In this document: positions 24,424 through 36,170 of the stretch, in pieces
Layout of the letters: every line of letters begins with the position of its first letter
Numbering within the stretch: the first letter of the stretch is position 1
Origin: Ditylenchus dipsaci
Taxonomy: Eukaryota; Nematoda; Chromadorea; Rhabditida; Anguinidae
Length of the DNA: 64,000 nucleotides
NCBI GenBank assembly: GCA_004194705.1
Contig: SADC01000283.1
Location: 1 to 64,000, forward strand
Direction: 5' to 3'
The notes under the pieces: generated by a model
The model's input: the letters and a program-made list of their open reading frames with translations, nothing else
Told to the model about the DNA's origin: nothing
Databases searched by the model: none
Translations under genes and position numbers: made by a program

Positions 24424-24612
24424 CGTGGCTGATTTGCTTATGAAACTGAACTTATAGTCAACAACTCAATGTGAAATTTTTGAATCCCTGTCGAGACAAA
24501 AGTATTTAAATTTGGACTTTTTTCAAAGTTTAAATTTTTTGTCTCGACAGGAATTCAAAATTTCACATTAAGTTTTTGATTATAAGATCAGTTTTATGAG
24601 CAAATCAGCCAT
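24424..24612. mobile_element. Foldback element
   Basis: Inverted arms with TGGCTGATTTGCT, CAATGTGAAATTT and CTGTCGAGACAAAA around a short loop at 24510-24530. Confidence 0.7.
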
Positions 24613-25032
24613 GACTATTTATGGCAAACCATTAAAAATTTGACGCTACTCGTTTTTACTCCTTTTCAGAAATACAAATTGTATAAAGAGCGCGTCAGAT
24701 CTAAAAGTACACCCGTGAAATTTGTTCCTGCCTACCGTCTCAAATTTTTTAAAGTCTTTAGTCAACTCGATTTTTCATTAATTAATATTATGATTTGTCA
24801 GCGTAGTTCGCTTTTGCGGTAGTTTTTGAAAAACTACTATAGTGTTCAATTTGTGATTAAGATAGCAATGGTGGTTCACCATTGCCATATAGCATTGCAA
24901 ACATTCCAAGTCTGGCAAATCAGAATTGAATAAAGACTTTAAAATTAAGTTTATAGAGGTGTCGGGCGCTGGGTTTTGGGTTTCGTTCCATGCTAATATT
25001 CTTTTGCGTGACCCTACAGAATAGCTTTTTAA

Positions 25033-25266
25033 AATACTATGGTTTTTGCGCGCAACGGTTGTCCCCCGCCAATTCGAAAATTTTTTCCTAATCATTAAAC
25101 TTCTGTACGGAATTTTCAACTTGGTTTCTAACAAAACTATACCTAAAATTAAATTCTAGGCATTGTATTGTTAGAACCAAGCTGAAAATACGTACAGAAG
25201 TCCAATGATTAGGAAAAAATTTTCGAATTGGCGGGGACAACCGTGGCGCGCAAAAACCATGGTCCT
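25033..25266. mobile_element. piggyBac-like MITE, second copy
   Basis: Flanked by TTAA (25029-25032 and 25267-25270). The arms include GGTTTTTGCGCGC and AACGGTTGTCCCCCGCC, then the same ACCAAGTTGAAAA core as the copy at 24078. Confidence 0.75.
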
Positions 25267-25270
25267 TTAA

Positions 25271-28077
25271 GAGGGCGGTAATCTAGTATATATGTGTTTG
25301 CATATCGACATTTTCAAATTAGATATTTTTAGCTCTAGAGCCGCGAGACTTTATTTTAGAAATTTTAAATCGAAAATTTCCCTAACTCTGATATCTTAAT
25401 CAAAAAAATAGGGGGAGCGAAGTGTCTCTATTAAACTGGGATGCTCTACTACAGGAAATGATGGTAGTCACTTTTCTCTTGATCTTTTTGGTCGACTGCT
25501 TCCGATGCAGCCAGAGTTGGGACGCTTGGTTTCGTTATGTCAATCCAAGTCGGCTTTTAAAATCGGCTTTCTATATTAATTTTCAACTATCGTGTTTGAG
25601 ACAAATTTGAAAACAATGAGCAAAGTGAATACGGTAAGATAAAGGCACTTTATGATTTAACCACCCACCAGAGTAAAGCTCTATTAAAAAAATGTGGTAA
25701 GTAATGCGAAAAACAATGCCGACAAATTATTTTCAATGACGACTTTAGCTATGGCTCGGAAATGACACCTGTTTTTATGGCAATTATAAGCTTTTCTAAA
25801 ACTATATATGTGTTATTATCTTGTATCTTTGACATATTTTGAAGAATTTTAAACTTTGTTAAATAGCTTGTATAGTATGCACTTCGAGTTCTGTTCAATC
25901 AGATCTTGCTTACACTGGAGTCTTGAATTAGGGTGCCCATGGAATAGCACATAGCTGAGTTGTTTGGTTTAGATAATCGCCAAATAATATTTTACTAGGA
26001 ATTTGGGCCTAGTATCAATCTGTAGCCAAAACCCTGCCTTGAAACTTCACTAACAGAAATTTCATCATGCATATTTTCATTAGATCATAGAAAAGAGCTT
26101 GAGAGTTAGAGGAGTGTTGAATTAAGGGTGTCCTTGGGAGCTTGAGAGTTAGAGAGTTATGCGCGCACTAACTTCCCTTAGACATAATTTCGAGAAGTAT
26201 TCTTGATCAAAAATTCATTCAGATGCTCCTTTTGCCACGGCCCATGTTGAAAAACATGGTAAGACAGCCAAATTCAGTTTTATCGTTTAGCCCCTTTTAT
26301 TCCCTTTCCCTCCCAATACAGCCCCTAATCCATTTTAAAATGTTTTGGCGCCAATTTTTAAAATATTAATTTTTCTTATTTTTCTAAAATTTTGCTTTGG
26401 GGGACCAAGGCAAATAGAATTTTTTTCTTCACTTTTACAGAGTCTGATGACTGTGTGCCGGATAAACCGGGGTCAAGAAAATTAAATATGCACCGGTTTT
26501 TCAAAATTCACCTCAAAAATGGGTCAGCAGTGGGAGGAGGGTTGTCAAGTAAAGTGTTACCATACAAAAATGGTCGTTTTTAGTTTCAGACTGTAATTTC
26601 TCTGGTGAAAGATAGCTTTAGCGGGTGTTTCAAAGATTTGTTAGAATCCAGCTGGGAACACTCAAAAACATCTGAAAAATTTAAGTTTAATAGAATAACA
26701 AAAAATATGCGGTATAATTGTTGTATTTATAAAAAGGGGATTTGCGACAGCAAATCATACCGAAATGTAGTGTGATTGGTAATGTGTGGAAACATTTCGA
26801 CCGAAAGAGTGTGGAAACCAGTCTTTTCCTTAGTTGATTTGTACTCTGTTGTGTGTGTTGTTGACCCGTCTGTGCAGTGAGAGATTTATTTCGGTTTCTG
26901 CTGCAAATGCATCCTGCGAAATGAAAAGTAGTGGATGACGTTCTCGTGCTGTATCTGGATCCCGGTCTCAAGGTCCTCGTCTCCAAAGATGCTGGTGCTA
27001 TAAAGCTGGTGTGTAAAGCGCTTGTAAAGAAATTAAAGCCTTTGCTGGAGCGGACTCTTGGCGAAACAAAATGGAGTTGAAGGTTAGTAAGCTTTTAGAG
27101 AGTTTTAGTGGACCTGTCGATAGTAATGAATGTCCAATAAAAACTGTACCACTATTCGAATCACCGCTTTTATTGAACACCCTGTATTGGGGTGTTGACC
27201 GAAACGAAAGCGTGTGAGGTGGTGACCAAGTGTGGTGTGGACCGTCGAGACGAATTTACCGAAATTGAGACCGGCCTTTATTATAGAGAGAAGAAGAAAT
27301 GAAAAAAGGCTTTTGCATGAATTCGTTTTTTTGTCAAAAATTTTATAAGAACAATTTTGAAAAATTGTAGTCGAAAAGGGGTATACTGCACAGCGTCAAA
27401 AGTTTTACTAATTTCGATTATTTTTTTTTCGCCACCTTAAGTTCTATTATTTATTAAGTCTAGCTTCTATTTTGATATTTAACGCAATTTACTAAAAACA
27501 TACTTTTGCATCTCTATTATTCGATTAATTTTGAACCAAATCCCGTCGTAAACGATTTTTTTGTGCAAACATGATAAAAAAAAAGTGTCTAGACACCTTT
27601 TTAGCTGAAAATCTTATTTCTTTAAAAAAGCGTCTTTCTAATCCAAAGATAGATAGTCCTTTAAAGGTACTTGTTACTGAATTATAGCCTTTTTCAAATC
27701 AAAAATTTAGGCGGAAGTGATAAATTTTCAAGATCTTTTTACTTTCCAGGGACCACCGCATATAGAAACTTTGGTATGCATGCTTAAATGTTGTTCTAAG
27801 CTCCCGCCAACTTTTAAGTTGATTTCTATCAATATTTTTTTCAACAAAGGTGCTCAAAACATATTGTCCAGTTGTAGCCAACACTCTGACACCAGAGCCC
27901 CCTATATATCTTAAGAACATAGAAATTCAAAGTTGAGCGCACACACGTTGTGCTCTGGCTACAGGTATTTTCTCTTTTGTTCTTATTTTTCGACTTTGGT
28001 AAATAACGCGCACCTTAGAGACCAAATATTCGAGAACAAATTATGAATGCATCAAAGCAAAATGCATACCAAATACA
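25271..28077. other. Gene-poor spacer
   Basis: Contains a partial dispersed repeat (26150-26230), a GGGGACCAAGGC motif at 26398-26411 and a GC-richer patch at 26730-27310. That patch has TTTATAAAAAGGGG near 26728 and AATAAA near 27137 and could be a decayed solo LTR, but I cannot show its ends. No supported gene. Confidence 0.4.
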
Positions 28078-28085
28078 GTTTAGAT

Positions 28086-28298
28086 CAGGGATGATATATG
28101 TACTTTTTAAAAAGATTTGTACTTTTTTTGGGACCCCAAATCTTTTTTATTTTTGAAGTTTTTAGTCAAAATCTTTTTTTTTCGCTCCAAAATAGCAATA
28201 AGCACTGGATAAAATTGCACTTTTTGACGAAAAATGACCAAATTGTACTTTTTTTGACCAAATGTACTTTTTTTCGAAATTTTGAGATATCATCCCTG
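28086..28298. mobile_element. hAT-like MITE with perfect 8-bp duplication
   Basis: Terminal repeats CAGGGATGATAT and complement. GTTTAGAT is duplicated exactly at 28078-28085 and 28299-28306. The interior is T-rich with TTTGTACTTTTT repeats. A related decayed sequence lies at 58120-58310. Confidence 0.9.
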
Positions 28299-28898
28299 GT
28301 TTAGATACAGTCCTAGTTAGCAAAACTACCGTATTTTCTCTATTGAGCAGGCCTCCTTTTTTAAAGGGGCCTTCTTTTTTGACTAGAACCTATTTGTCAT
28401 CAGTTTGTCATCAATCAGTTATATCTTAAATGAACAACACTGAGAACGGCATTTTAGTCTCTTAATAATATGAAAATAACAGACATTCTCACAATAAAAC
28501 AGTAGCATCATTCTTTTCCAGTAATTCGTTTTCCTGTAATTTTTCTCACGGGCATACAGATATAGTTGATATTTTTTAACTTTTAAAACATTGTGAGGCT
28601 CAACCGAGCGTACAAGTTTTGCTCGGCTAACCAAAATATAAACTATTTTTTACAAGAATTAAACAAATGAATATTGTTGTTAGTAGAATATTGTTGTTTG
28701 TAGTTTGAACGACCTGACAAAAAACATAAGGGTCTTCCTTAACGTTAGTTTCCAATTTGTTTTATTTTTTAATATTTTTGAAATTTTAATTTTAAAATAA
28801 CAGTAACTTTTTTAAATCACAAAGCAAAATCCACATAGAAACCGATATGTTTTTAAGGAGTCGCTCAATTTGCAGCAGCGTCTAATATTTACTATGAC

Positions 28899-29060
28899 TA
28901 CCGTATATTCTTTATTAGAAGCCCATATGGGTCTATTTTTCAACCCCTAAAAATCTAGACATTGTCAATCAAAAATGGTCTCATTTCTAAGATTTTAGTC
29001 AAAATAAAGGTAGGCTAGACGTCTATTATAGAGGGGGCTTCTAATAGAGGATATATAGTA
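28899..29060. mobile_element. MITE, TACCGTATATTC family
   Basis: Ends TACCGTATATTCTTTATTAG and complement with TA borders. The interior reads AAGCCCATATGG and complementary GGGGGCTTCTAATA. Confidence 0.65.
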
Positions 29061-29154
29061 CAATCAACTTCATATTTTTCGCCACCCGTTTTTTGAAAAA
29101 CAGGAGGCGTAAAGTCGAGAGGCGCGGGTCTTTATGGTAAAATCATCCTTTGAG

Positions 29155-29310
29155 AAAATGACCGGTGAAAATTGTAATCTCTTCTATATTTCTGATAGGA
29201 CAGTCGAATCAGGTTCGACAAAGACTTCAGAAAATCGATGCAAAAAAGTGTTGGACCCTAGGCGGGAACGAACTTGAGGGGCTGACGTGAATCGAAAGTA
29301 GACTGTATAC
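29155..29310. repeat. Half copy of foldback repeat
   Basis: Shares TTTCTGATAGGACAGTCGAA and CCTAGGCGGGAACGAACTTG (or complement) with 42180-42485. Only one arm is present here. Confidence 0.6.
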
Positions 29311-31161
29311 CAATTCACAGCTTTTTATAGTCCGACTTTGCTTTTTATTTATTTTTTTGCTTATTTCATATTGTTGTTCAAAAATTTATAATAAATTTTC
29401 AGTAGTAAAAATATTGTGATGGACCCGTCCCAAATTCCACCACCTGTCAACAATTTCCATGATTGGCCATCGTTCAACTACCCTACTCTATATGACCAAT
29501 ACTGTACTAACGGCTCCTATATTTCTGGCGAAGAAAACATGATTGCCGGAATATTTTATATTTTGGAATATTTGTTTTTCCTGTTCCTGTATATTCCATC
29601 ACTAATTGTGATAAGTCGACCAAAGCTATTTCACTACGCATGCTATAAACTAATGTTCGCCATTGGGATTATCGAGAACTTTGTGGGATTTATGTTCAGC
29701 TTTATGGCTGGTGTATTGTCCATAATGGGGCTAATTACTGTGACAACAACTGGCTTTTAATTGTTGTTGGCCATATTACTCATGGTAGGTTTTTTTGCAA
29801 GAAATTGTCATGTTGACTAAAATAATTCATTATATTTTGAATTAACTATCTCTTACCTGGCAGGAAAATTTATTATTTCCTTATATCGTTTTTTCTTGAA
29901 CTGTTAAAACAAGAAGAAAGGGGATCACGGCTAATTTTTTTGGCTAGAATGTGGGGCAAAGAATAGGGGAACGAAAAGCTCGTGCTTTTCATGGCATATT
30001 TTATGAATTTTGTAATTTTTTCTTCAATTGACTCCTCATTTCGAGATCTTAGCTACAAAATGAGGAGTCAATTTAAAAAAATGTGTTTTATAGATAGAAA
30101 AAACAGAACGCAAGAAAAGTCCTTTTTGAACAAAAAAAGCACTTGACGACTCTCTGGACGACCCAATATTCATTTACACACTCAAAAACTCTTGTGAGTT
30201 GTTTTCGCTTCGACCTACTGGCCAATCTCTTGGACTGGGCGCGCAACAGGGCTGGAGCCGTTTCCAGTTTTAAGAATTTTTCGACGTTTTGTTTCCAATT
30301 CTTTCTGAAAATTTCTGTTTAATTTTTTACAAATCTTCTTATTTTTTTTTTAAACTTCAGCTCTAGTGTGAAATATACTAGGACGCACTTAGTCTAATTT
30401 AAATCTGGTGACGACCGCAGCGACATCATTTCTAACAAAAAAGTTCAGAGTGTAATCAAAAAACATATCCAATATTCAGAGAGCCGAGAATACTTAATTC
30501 AAGAATTTTGTTTAGTCAGTTGGGCAGTATATAGCATGTCTGTGGTGATACTAGCACTCAATCGTTGCATTGAACTACATTCAAAAAACCTGGCTGACAC
30601 TCTATTTGCTGGGCGTAAAGCATTTTTGTGGATGATCCCACCCTGGATTTATGCTTTGATATTCGCAAGCACTATTGATATACCACCAATTTATAATACT
30701 GTGTGGTCGGTCTACATGTTTAAAATAGATTTCCGTGATGGAGCTCCACCTGTAAGTGTTATTAGATTTGCAACAAAAGAAAAAAGCTCAACCAATTTAT
30801 AGGTAATTGACTGGATTTGTTTCTGGAATTGTGCGTGGGTTGTTTGCAGCTTGCTAATTCTCTACTCTTTGTTGTATTATCGCCTCAAAAGAAAAAGTGA
30901 AAAGTATGCTAACGAAGTTAATAGCAGAAAGGCTTGCAAAATGCAAAAAAATGTTTGTAAAATTTTTAAAAAATTAGGTTTTTAAATATTTTAAAATTTA
31001 GGTGATGTTGCAATCTTTTTTGATTTGCTTTTTCGTTTTTATAGTAGCTACTTGCTACGCTGCTGCTGGCTTCATTCACATTCCAAACAGGCTGACCAAA
31101 TTTGCTACTATTGCTGTGCAAATATGTTCGGGTAAGACTTTGAAATAAATGCCCTATTTAA

Positions 31162-31660
31162 AGGGGGCATGCCCGTCGCCGATGGAATATTTCAAAAGGC
31201 GGGTACCAGATCGATTCAAAAAATGACTATTTGATATAAATTTTAGTTGAGCACCTTGCGCGGAATAAATACTCAAAAACACTTCCATTGTTTAAAAGCA
31301 TCGTTGCTCTAGTGGTGAGTAGCGGCGGACTGTCAAAGCCCAAGTGCCCGCCCCATCCATAGAGTATTTTTCTCTAAGCGCACTTTTTTGGGTTCCCTCG
31401 ATTTTTTAAGTTTTCTTTTTTGAAATGTGTAGCGCGCTAACTTAGGCTTAGTCTTAGGCTCAGGCAAAACTGAAAAAGTTGGCTTAGAGAAAAATACTCT
31501 TTGGAGGGGGCGGTCACTTGCGATGCTGTCCGTCGGTTCGATACTCACTAGGGGAATAGTTTTTCTTGGAGTTTGACAAAATTGCGTCAAATTAATCCTC
31601 GTTTGAATTACACTGGTGCCTGCCTTTCAAAATATTCCCACCGGCGACGGGCATGCCCCT
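31162..31660. mobile_element. piggyBac-like MITE, AGGGGGCATGCCCGT ends
   Basis: Lies in the last intron of receptor copy B. TTAA at 31158-31161 and 31661-31664. Terminal repeats AGGGGGCATGCCCGTCGCCG and AGGGGCATGCCCGTCGCCGG (reverse-complemented right end). Relatives start near 51314 and 55557. Confidence 0.85.
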
Positions 31661-32157
31661 TTAAGCAAATTAAGGCTTTTGGATTTTATACCCCCTTCTC
31701 TTATTTCGTTTAGCGTTCACAATATAATTTTAAAAATTCTTGCAATTTTTTACTTTTTTTCCAACCATAGTGTCAAAACTGGAAAAATAAATTAAAAAAT
31801 AGGACTTAACTGAGAATCAAACTTGACGAGTTTCGACTATGCAGTCCATTCTCGCTAACCCGCCACTTTTTGAGTATTTTGTAAAATTGAAAGATACCCT
31901 GGACCCTTAATTTTTGATCTGCATCGAATGGTTTTTTTGTTTTTGCCTTAACTTTTTGAGATCCTCAAATTTTTGTATTCTACTTAAGCGTATGAAAAAT
32001 AAGGTCAAATTAAAAAACGGCAAAAGCTATTCGACGCAGAGACCAAGCTATCTTCCGATTTCCCAAAAGTTTTGTGAAAAAAAGTTATTTACAAAAAACC
32101 CAAAAAGTGGCGGGTTATCAAAGTCGCGGGTTAGAGAGAGTGAACTATACTTTAAAT

Positions 32158-32297
32158 TAGGGTTGCTGAAAAAGATATATGTCCGGACATTTATGGACAT
32201 ATGTCCGGACATTTATGAATTTTGCAGGACATATATCCATAAATGTCCGGACATATGTCCATAAATGTCCGGACATATATCTTTTTCAGCAACCCTA
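32158..32297. mobile_element. 140-bp palindromic hAT-like MITE
   Basis: Arms of about 60 bases starting TAGGGTTGCTGAAAAAGATA with repeated ATGTCCGGACAT palindromes. CTTTAAAT is duplicated exactly at 32150-32157 and 32298-32305. Sits in the last intron of receptor copy B. Confidence 0.92.
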
Positions 32298-32664
32298 CTT
32301 TAAATATATACATGAACTAAATCGGGCACAATTTAACAAATCGAGCTTTTTTAAGCTTTTTAAATAAAATAAAAAAACTGACAAGCACTGAGCATTTTTT
32401 AGCTAGAATCAAGCATATTTAATTCTCTTTAATTTTTTAATTTTCTTTAAATTTAAATAATTAATTTTTAATTTAGGTTTCACCTCAATAGTCTACCTGC
32501 TAATTAATAGAGAAATTAGAAAAGGCGTTAAAAGAATGTTCCTTGTAAATACAAGTGTCCACTCTGAAACTAATAATACTTCAATGACTCAAAGTTTTAA
32601 CAACGCAAGTGGAGTAAAACCACAGTCACAAATAGAGCAGGATTGCGAACAGAAGTGTGCATAG

Positions 32665-33445
32665 TTTTGTTGCAAAACAATAATCAGTTATTCAGTTTAT
32701 ATCTGTTTTAAAAGACTTGAGAGTTATTTTCCAACTATAATGTTTTTTAATTCATTTAAAGTTTTAAAATTTGTTAAACACTCTGTCTAGTCAATTTTTT
32801 AACTGTTGCTTCTGTTTTAGAATAATGATTAAAAAAACTCTTTCGTTTTAAATACATCAAAAGAAGCAATATAATTTTCACATTCTTAGTACAGTCTGCT
32901 CTCGATCAGTCTTGCTGAGACCGGGATTTTATCAACCGCCACATCCACATCAACCGGTGGTTCTATTTCCGGTTGATCAACCGGTTGATAAAAGTGATCA
33001 ACCGGTAGGCCAGCGGCAAATCAACCAGTTGATAACGCCGGTTGATTTAGCAAGACTGCTCTCGATATAACACAACTCTTGATATAACACCGCTAATAAA
33101 ACATATACTATTAATATTGCATACAGTCAGACTTCGTTTTACAGTCGACTATGGATGGTACATCGCTCGATATAGCGCCCAGCTCGATATTGCGTCCAAT
33201 TTTTTTTTCTGATTTTGTTGGTCAATAATGGTTTTCCTTATTATCGATACCTCACTTAGCTAGTATGTTAATCGAGATCTAAGAACCAAATTTCAAATTC
33301 CTCTAGAGACAAAAAATATTTAAACTAATTTTAAGATGTGAGTTTTTTTCTAAATCATGGTTGGCTGTGTTTTTACTTAATCTGTCTAATGTGGATATTT
33401 TTATAGCCATTTGAATGCGAGTCATCATCAAAGGCTGACTTTGTG
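32665..33445. repeat. Spacer with CAACCGG repeats and MITE fragments
   Basis: 32935-33050 contains clustered GGTTGATCAACCGG-type palindromes, also seen at 38297-38390. Flanking pieces with CTGCTCTCGAT and TACAGTC resemble TA-type MITE ends at 32892, 33056 and 33124, so this is probably a nested set. No gene seen. Confidence 0.5.
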
Positions 33446-33730
33446 TAACTATGCTTTCACAGCTAACATAGCAATTAACTATGCTTTCACAGCTAACCTA
33501 GTAGTAAACTATGCTTTCACAGCTAACCTAGCAGTTAACTATGCTTTCACAGCTGATCTTGTAGTAAATTATGCTTTCACAGCTAACCTAGCAGTTAACT
33601 ATGCTTTCATAGCTAACCTAGTAGTAAACTATGCTTTCACAGCTAGCATAGCAGTTAACTATGCTTTGACACCTAACCTGGTAGTGAACTATGCTTTCAC
33701 AGCTAACCTAGCAGTTAACTATGCTTTCAC

Positions 33731-33952
33731 GGAACTGGTGCACAATATGCGCCACATTTTTTTTCTTGAAAAATGCCTTGGTCCCCCTGTTGTTTGAAGG
33801 TCCTCCCTGTCCATTTGAGTTATGATAATATTGTGATCATGGTGATTATGGTTTAACATGATCACCTAGAACATAGTCACCTTCAAAACAACAGGGGGGA
33901 CCAAGGCATTTTTCAAGAAAAAAAAATGTGGCGCATGTTGTGCACCAGTACC
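33731..33952. mobile_element. 222-bp palindrome with GGGGACCAAGGC core
   Basis: Ends GGAACTGGTGCACA and, reverse-complemented, GGTACTGGTGCACA. The arms include TGCGCCACATTTTTTTT and CTTGAAAAATGCCTTGG. Inserted in the satellite, with CTTTCAC duplicated at 33724-33730 and 33953-33959. The core is related to 63601-63750. Confidence 0.85.
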
Positions 33953-34637
33953 CTTTCACAGCTAATCTTGTAGTAAATTATGCTTTCACAGCTAATCTTG
34001 TAGTAAATTATGCTTTCACAGCTAACCTAGCAGTTAACTATGCTTTGACACCTAACCTGGTAGTGAACTATGCTTTCACAGCTAACCTAGCAGTTAACTA
34101 TGCTTTCACAGCTAACCTAGTAGTAAACTATGCTTTCACAGCTAACCTAGCAGTTAACTATGCTTTCACAGCTGATCTTGTAGTAAATTATGCTTTCACA
34201 GCTAACCTAGCAGTTAACTATGCTTTGACACCTAACCTGGTAGTGAACTATGCTTTCACAGCTAACCTAGCAGTTAACTATGCTTTCACAGCTAACCTAG
34301 TAGTAAACTATGCTTTCACAGCTGATCTTGTAGTAAATTATGCTTTCACAGCTAACCTAGCAGTTAACTATGCTTTGACACCTAACCTGGTAGTGAACTA
34401 TGCTTTCACAGCTAACCTAGCAGTTAACTATGCTTTCACAGCTAACCTAGTAGTAAACTATGCTTTCACAGCTAACCTAGCAGTTAACTATGCTTTCACA
34501 GCTAATCTTGTAGTAAATTATGCTTTCACAGCTAACCTAGCAGTTAACTATGCTTTGACACCTAACCTGGTAGTGAACTATGCTTTCACAGCTAATCTTG
34601 TAGTTAACTTTGCTTTCACAGCTAACCTAGCAGTTAA

Positions 34638-35560
34638 CCCTAACACTACCGGAAAAAAAACTAGCGTTGTATACCTTGGGTCAATATGACCCCAAAACAA
34701 AAAGTAGTCAAAATAGTTCCAAATTATCGAATTTATTCCACAAAAAGTAAATGACTTTATTGATCACTACACTCATAACAAATTGAATGACCAACACATG
34801 TAAATTTTTGACAATTACTACATTTTGATGACACTTTTTTATCGATTTCTCTTGGGCACAAATAGCATCGACCACGTTTGCTTCCTGATGCTGTTTGAGG
34901 ACTTGGCATTGTTCTTGGAGGATTCACCACGAGCAAAGTGCAAGCTAATGTTTGACCAAGCTCTTTAAGAAATAGACGACGACGATGCCGCTCACCAACG
35001 TGATAACCAGGATTGATTTTTGACCAGATCACAAATGCATTGACAGCAGCAATGTCCAACATATTGTAAAATATAACCTATAAAATAAGAGATATTTGTA
35101 AGAAAGCGAAGCAACCTTAAACACTACCATAGGCCAGCGACAAGTCTTTTTCATTACTTTTCATACTTATCAAAATTATTGATTTACCGATAAAAGATAA
35201 CGGATCTTCTCCTCTATTGTGACGCACAGTCCCGATCAAAGTGATTTTTGCGAAAGCAATCTTCTTGCCAATGATAAACTTGTGAAAAAAATTGTCGGTT
35301 ACAACGCTTCTACCCTCTATAGAAACAACTAAAATAATGAAATAGTATATTGGGGTCTTATTGACCCCACGGTATACACTGCTGCTTTTTTCGTACACCG
35401 ACAAAAATAAATCGCCAAATCATAGGAAAAGTAGTCAAAATGTAGCTAACAAAAAGACAAACAAAGTCAGAAAAAATCAGCCTTTCACAATGTCTAAAAA
35501 AAAATTACAGCTTTTTCAAAAGTGCTTTGGGGTCACATTGACCCCATGGTGGTGTTAGGG
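34638..35560. mobile_element. piggyBac element remnant in satellite
   Basis: Bounded by TTAA at 34634-34637 and 35561-35564. Terminal repeats CCCTAACACTACC and CCCTAACACCACC (right end reverse-complemented) with subterminal GGGTCAATATGACCCC and GGGGTCACATTGACCCC. It is 923 bp, far below an intact element of about 2.5 kb, so internally deleted. It carries minus-strand piggyBac coding fragments. Confidence 0.93.
34757..35404 (-). pseudogene. piggyBac transposase fragments
   Basis: 35404-35117 includes GRSVVTDNFFHKFIIGKK...LIGTVRHNRG, the catalytic core around the first Asp (TDNFF) and the conserved GT-R-NR. 35062-34757 starts with MLDIAAVNAFVIW, which fits the region of the third Asp, and ends in a Cys/His cluster (CYLCP...CSNCQKFTC...HSICYEC), the C-terminal zinc-binding domain typical of the family. 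The N-terminus and the part with the middle catalytic Asp are missing. The frame changes between the two blocks at about 35062-35117, either an intron or a deletion. Not functional as it stands. Confidence 0.88.
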
Positions 35561-36170
35561 TTAACTATGCTTTGACACCTAACTTGGTAGTGAACTATGC
35601 TTTCGCAGCTAGCATAGCAGTTAACTATGCTTTCACAGCTAACCTGGTAGTGAGCTATGCTTTCACATCTAAGCTGGTGGTAGACTATGCTTTCACAGCT
35701 AACCTGGTAGTGAACTATGCTTTCACAGATAATCTTGTAGTGAACTATGCTTTCACAGCTAACCTAGTAGTAAACTATGCTTTCACAGCTAACCTGGTAG
35801 TGAGCTATGCTTTCACAGCTAACCTAGTAGTAAACTATGCTTTCACAGCTAACCTAGTAGTAAACTATGCTTTCGCAGCTAGCATAGCAGTTAACTATGC
35901 TTTGACAGCTAACCTAGTAGTAAACTATGCTTTCACAGCTAACCTAGCAGTTAACTATGCTTTAACAGCTAACCTAGTAGTAAACTATGCTTTCACAGCT
36001 AACCTGGTAGTGAGCTATGCTTTCACATCTAAGCTGGTGGTAGACTATGCTTTCACAGCTAACCTAATAGTAAACTATGTTTTCTCAGCTAACCTAGCAG
36101 TTAACTATGCTTTCACAGCTAACCTAGCAGTTAAGTATGCTTTTACAGCTAACCTTTCAGCAAGCTATGT

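Larger units (their letters stand above)
29419..32664 (+). pseudogene. Srt-type chemoreceptor, copy B (frameshifted)
   Basis: Paralogue of the receptor at 20521. Exons: 29419-29784, 30504-30751, 30803-30952, 31002-31131 and 32477-32664 (TAG). The first ATG follows a strong acceptor-like AAATTTTCAG at 29402. The first 110 bases, the end of exon 1, exon 2 with the 51-base intron after it, and the first half of exon 3 are almost identical to copy A, while other parts are clearly diverged. Exon 2 is intact (F-GRKAFLWMIPPWIYAL). Lesion: exon 1 lacks one G at about 29730 (ATAATGGGGCTAA against ATAATGGGGGCTAA in copy A), giving a premature stop at 29758. The exon 1 donor CATG|GTAGGT is good. Introns 1 and 4 are longer than in copy A and carry other insertions. 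With the base restored the protein would be about 360 residues. Confidence 0.88.
33446..36170. repeat. 30-bp satellite, array 2, inverted orientation
   Basis: Units of 30 bases such as AACTATGCTTTCACAG then CTAACCTAGCAGTT are the reverse complement of the satellite at 1-5104, of its GTGAAAGC subtype. Segments: 33446-33730, 33953-34637 and 35561-36170, interrupted by two transposons. Dimers alternate CTAGCAG and CTAGTAG; longer blocks with TTTGACACC variants recur. Apparent ORFs with a 10-residue period (33411-33797, 33928-34689, 35572-36222) are products of the period. Confidence 0.95.

Noticed and set aside
26925..27080. Open plus-strand frame VVDDVLVLYLDPGL...
   Set aside because: About 50 codons without start, splice partners or known family; left as unexplained.
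26730..27310. Solo LTR or BEL/Pao remnant
   Set aside because: A TATA-like box and AATAAA are present, but I cannot find TG...CA ends or a target duplication.
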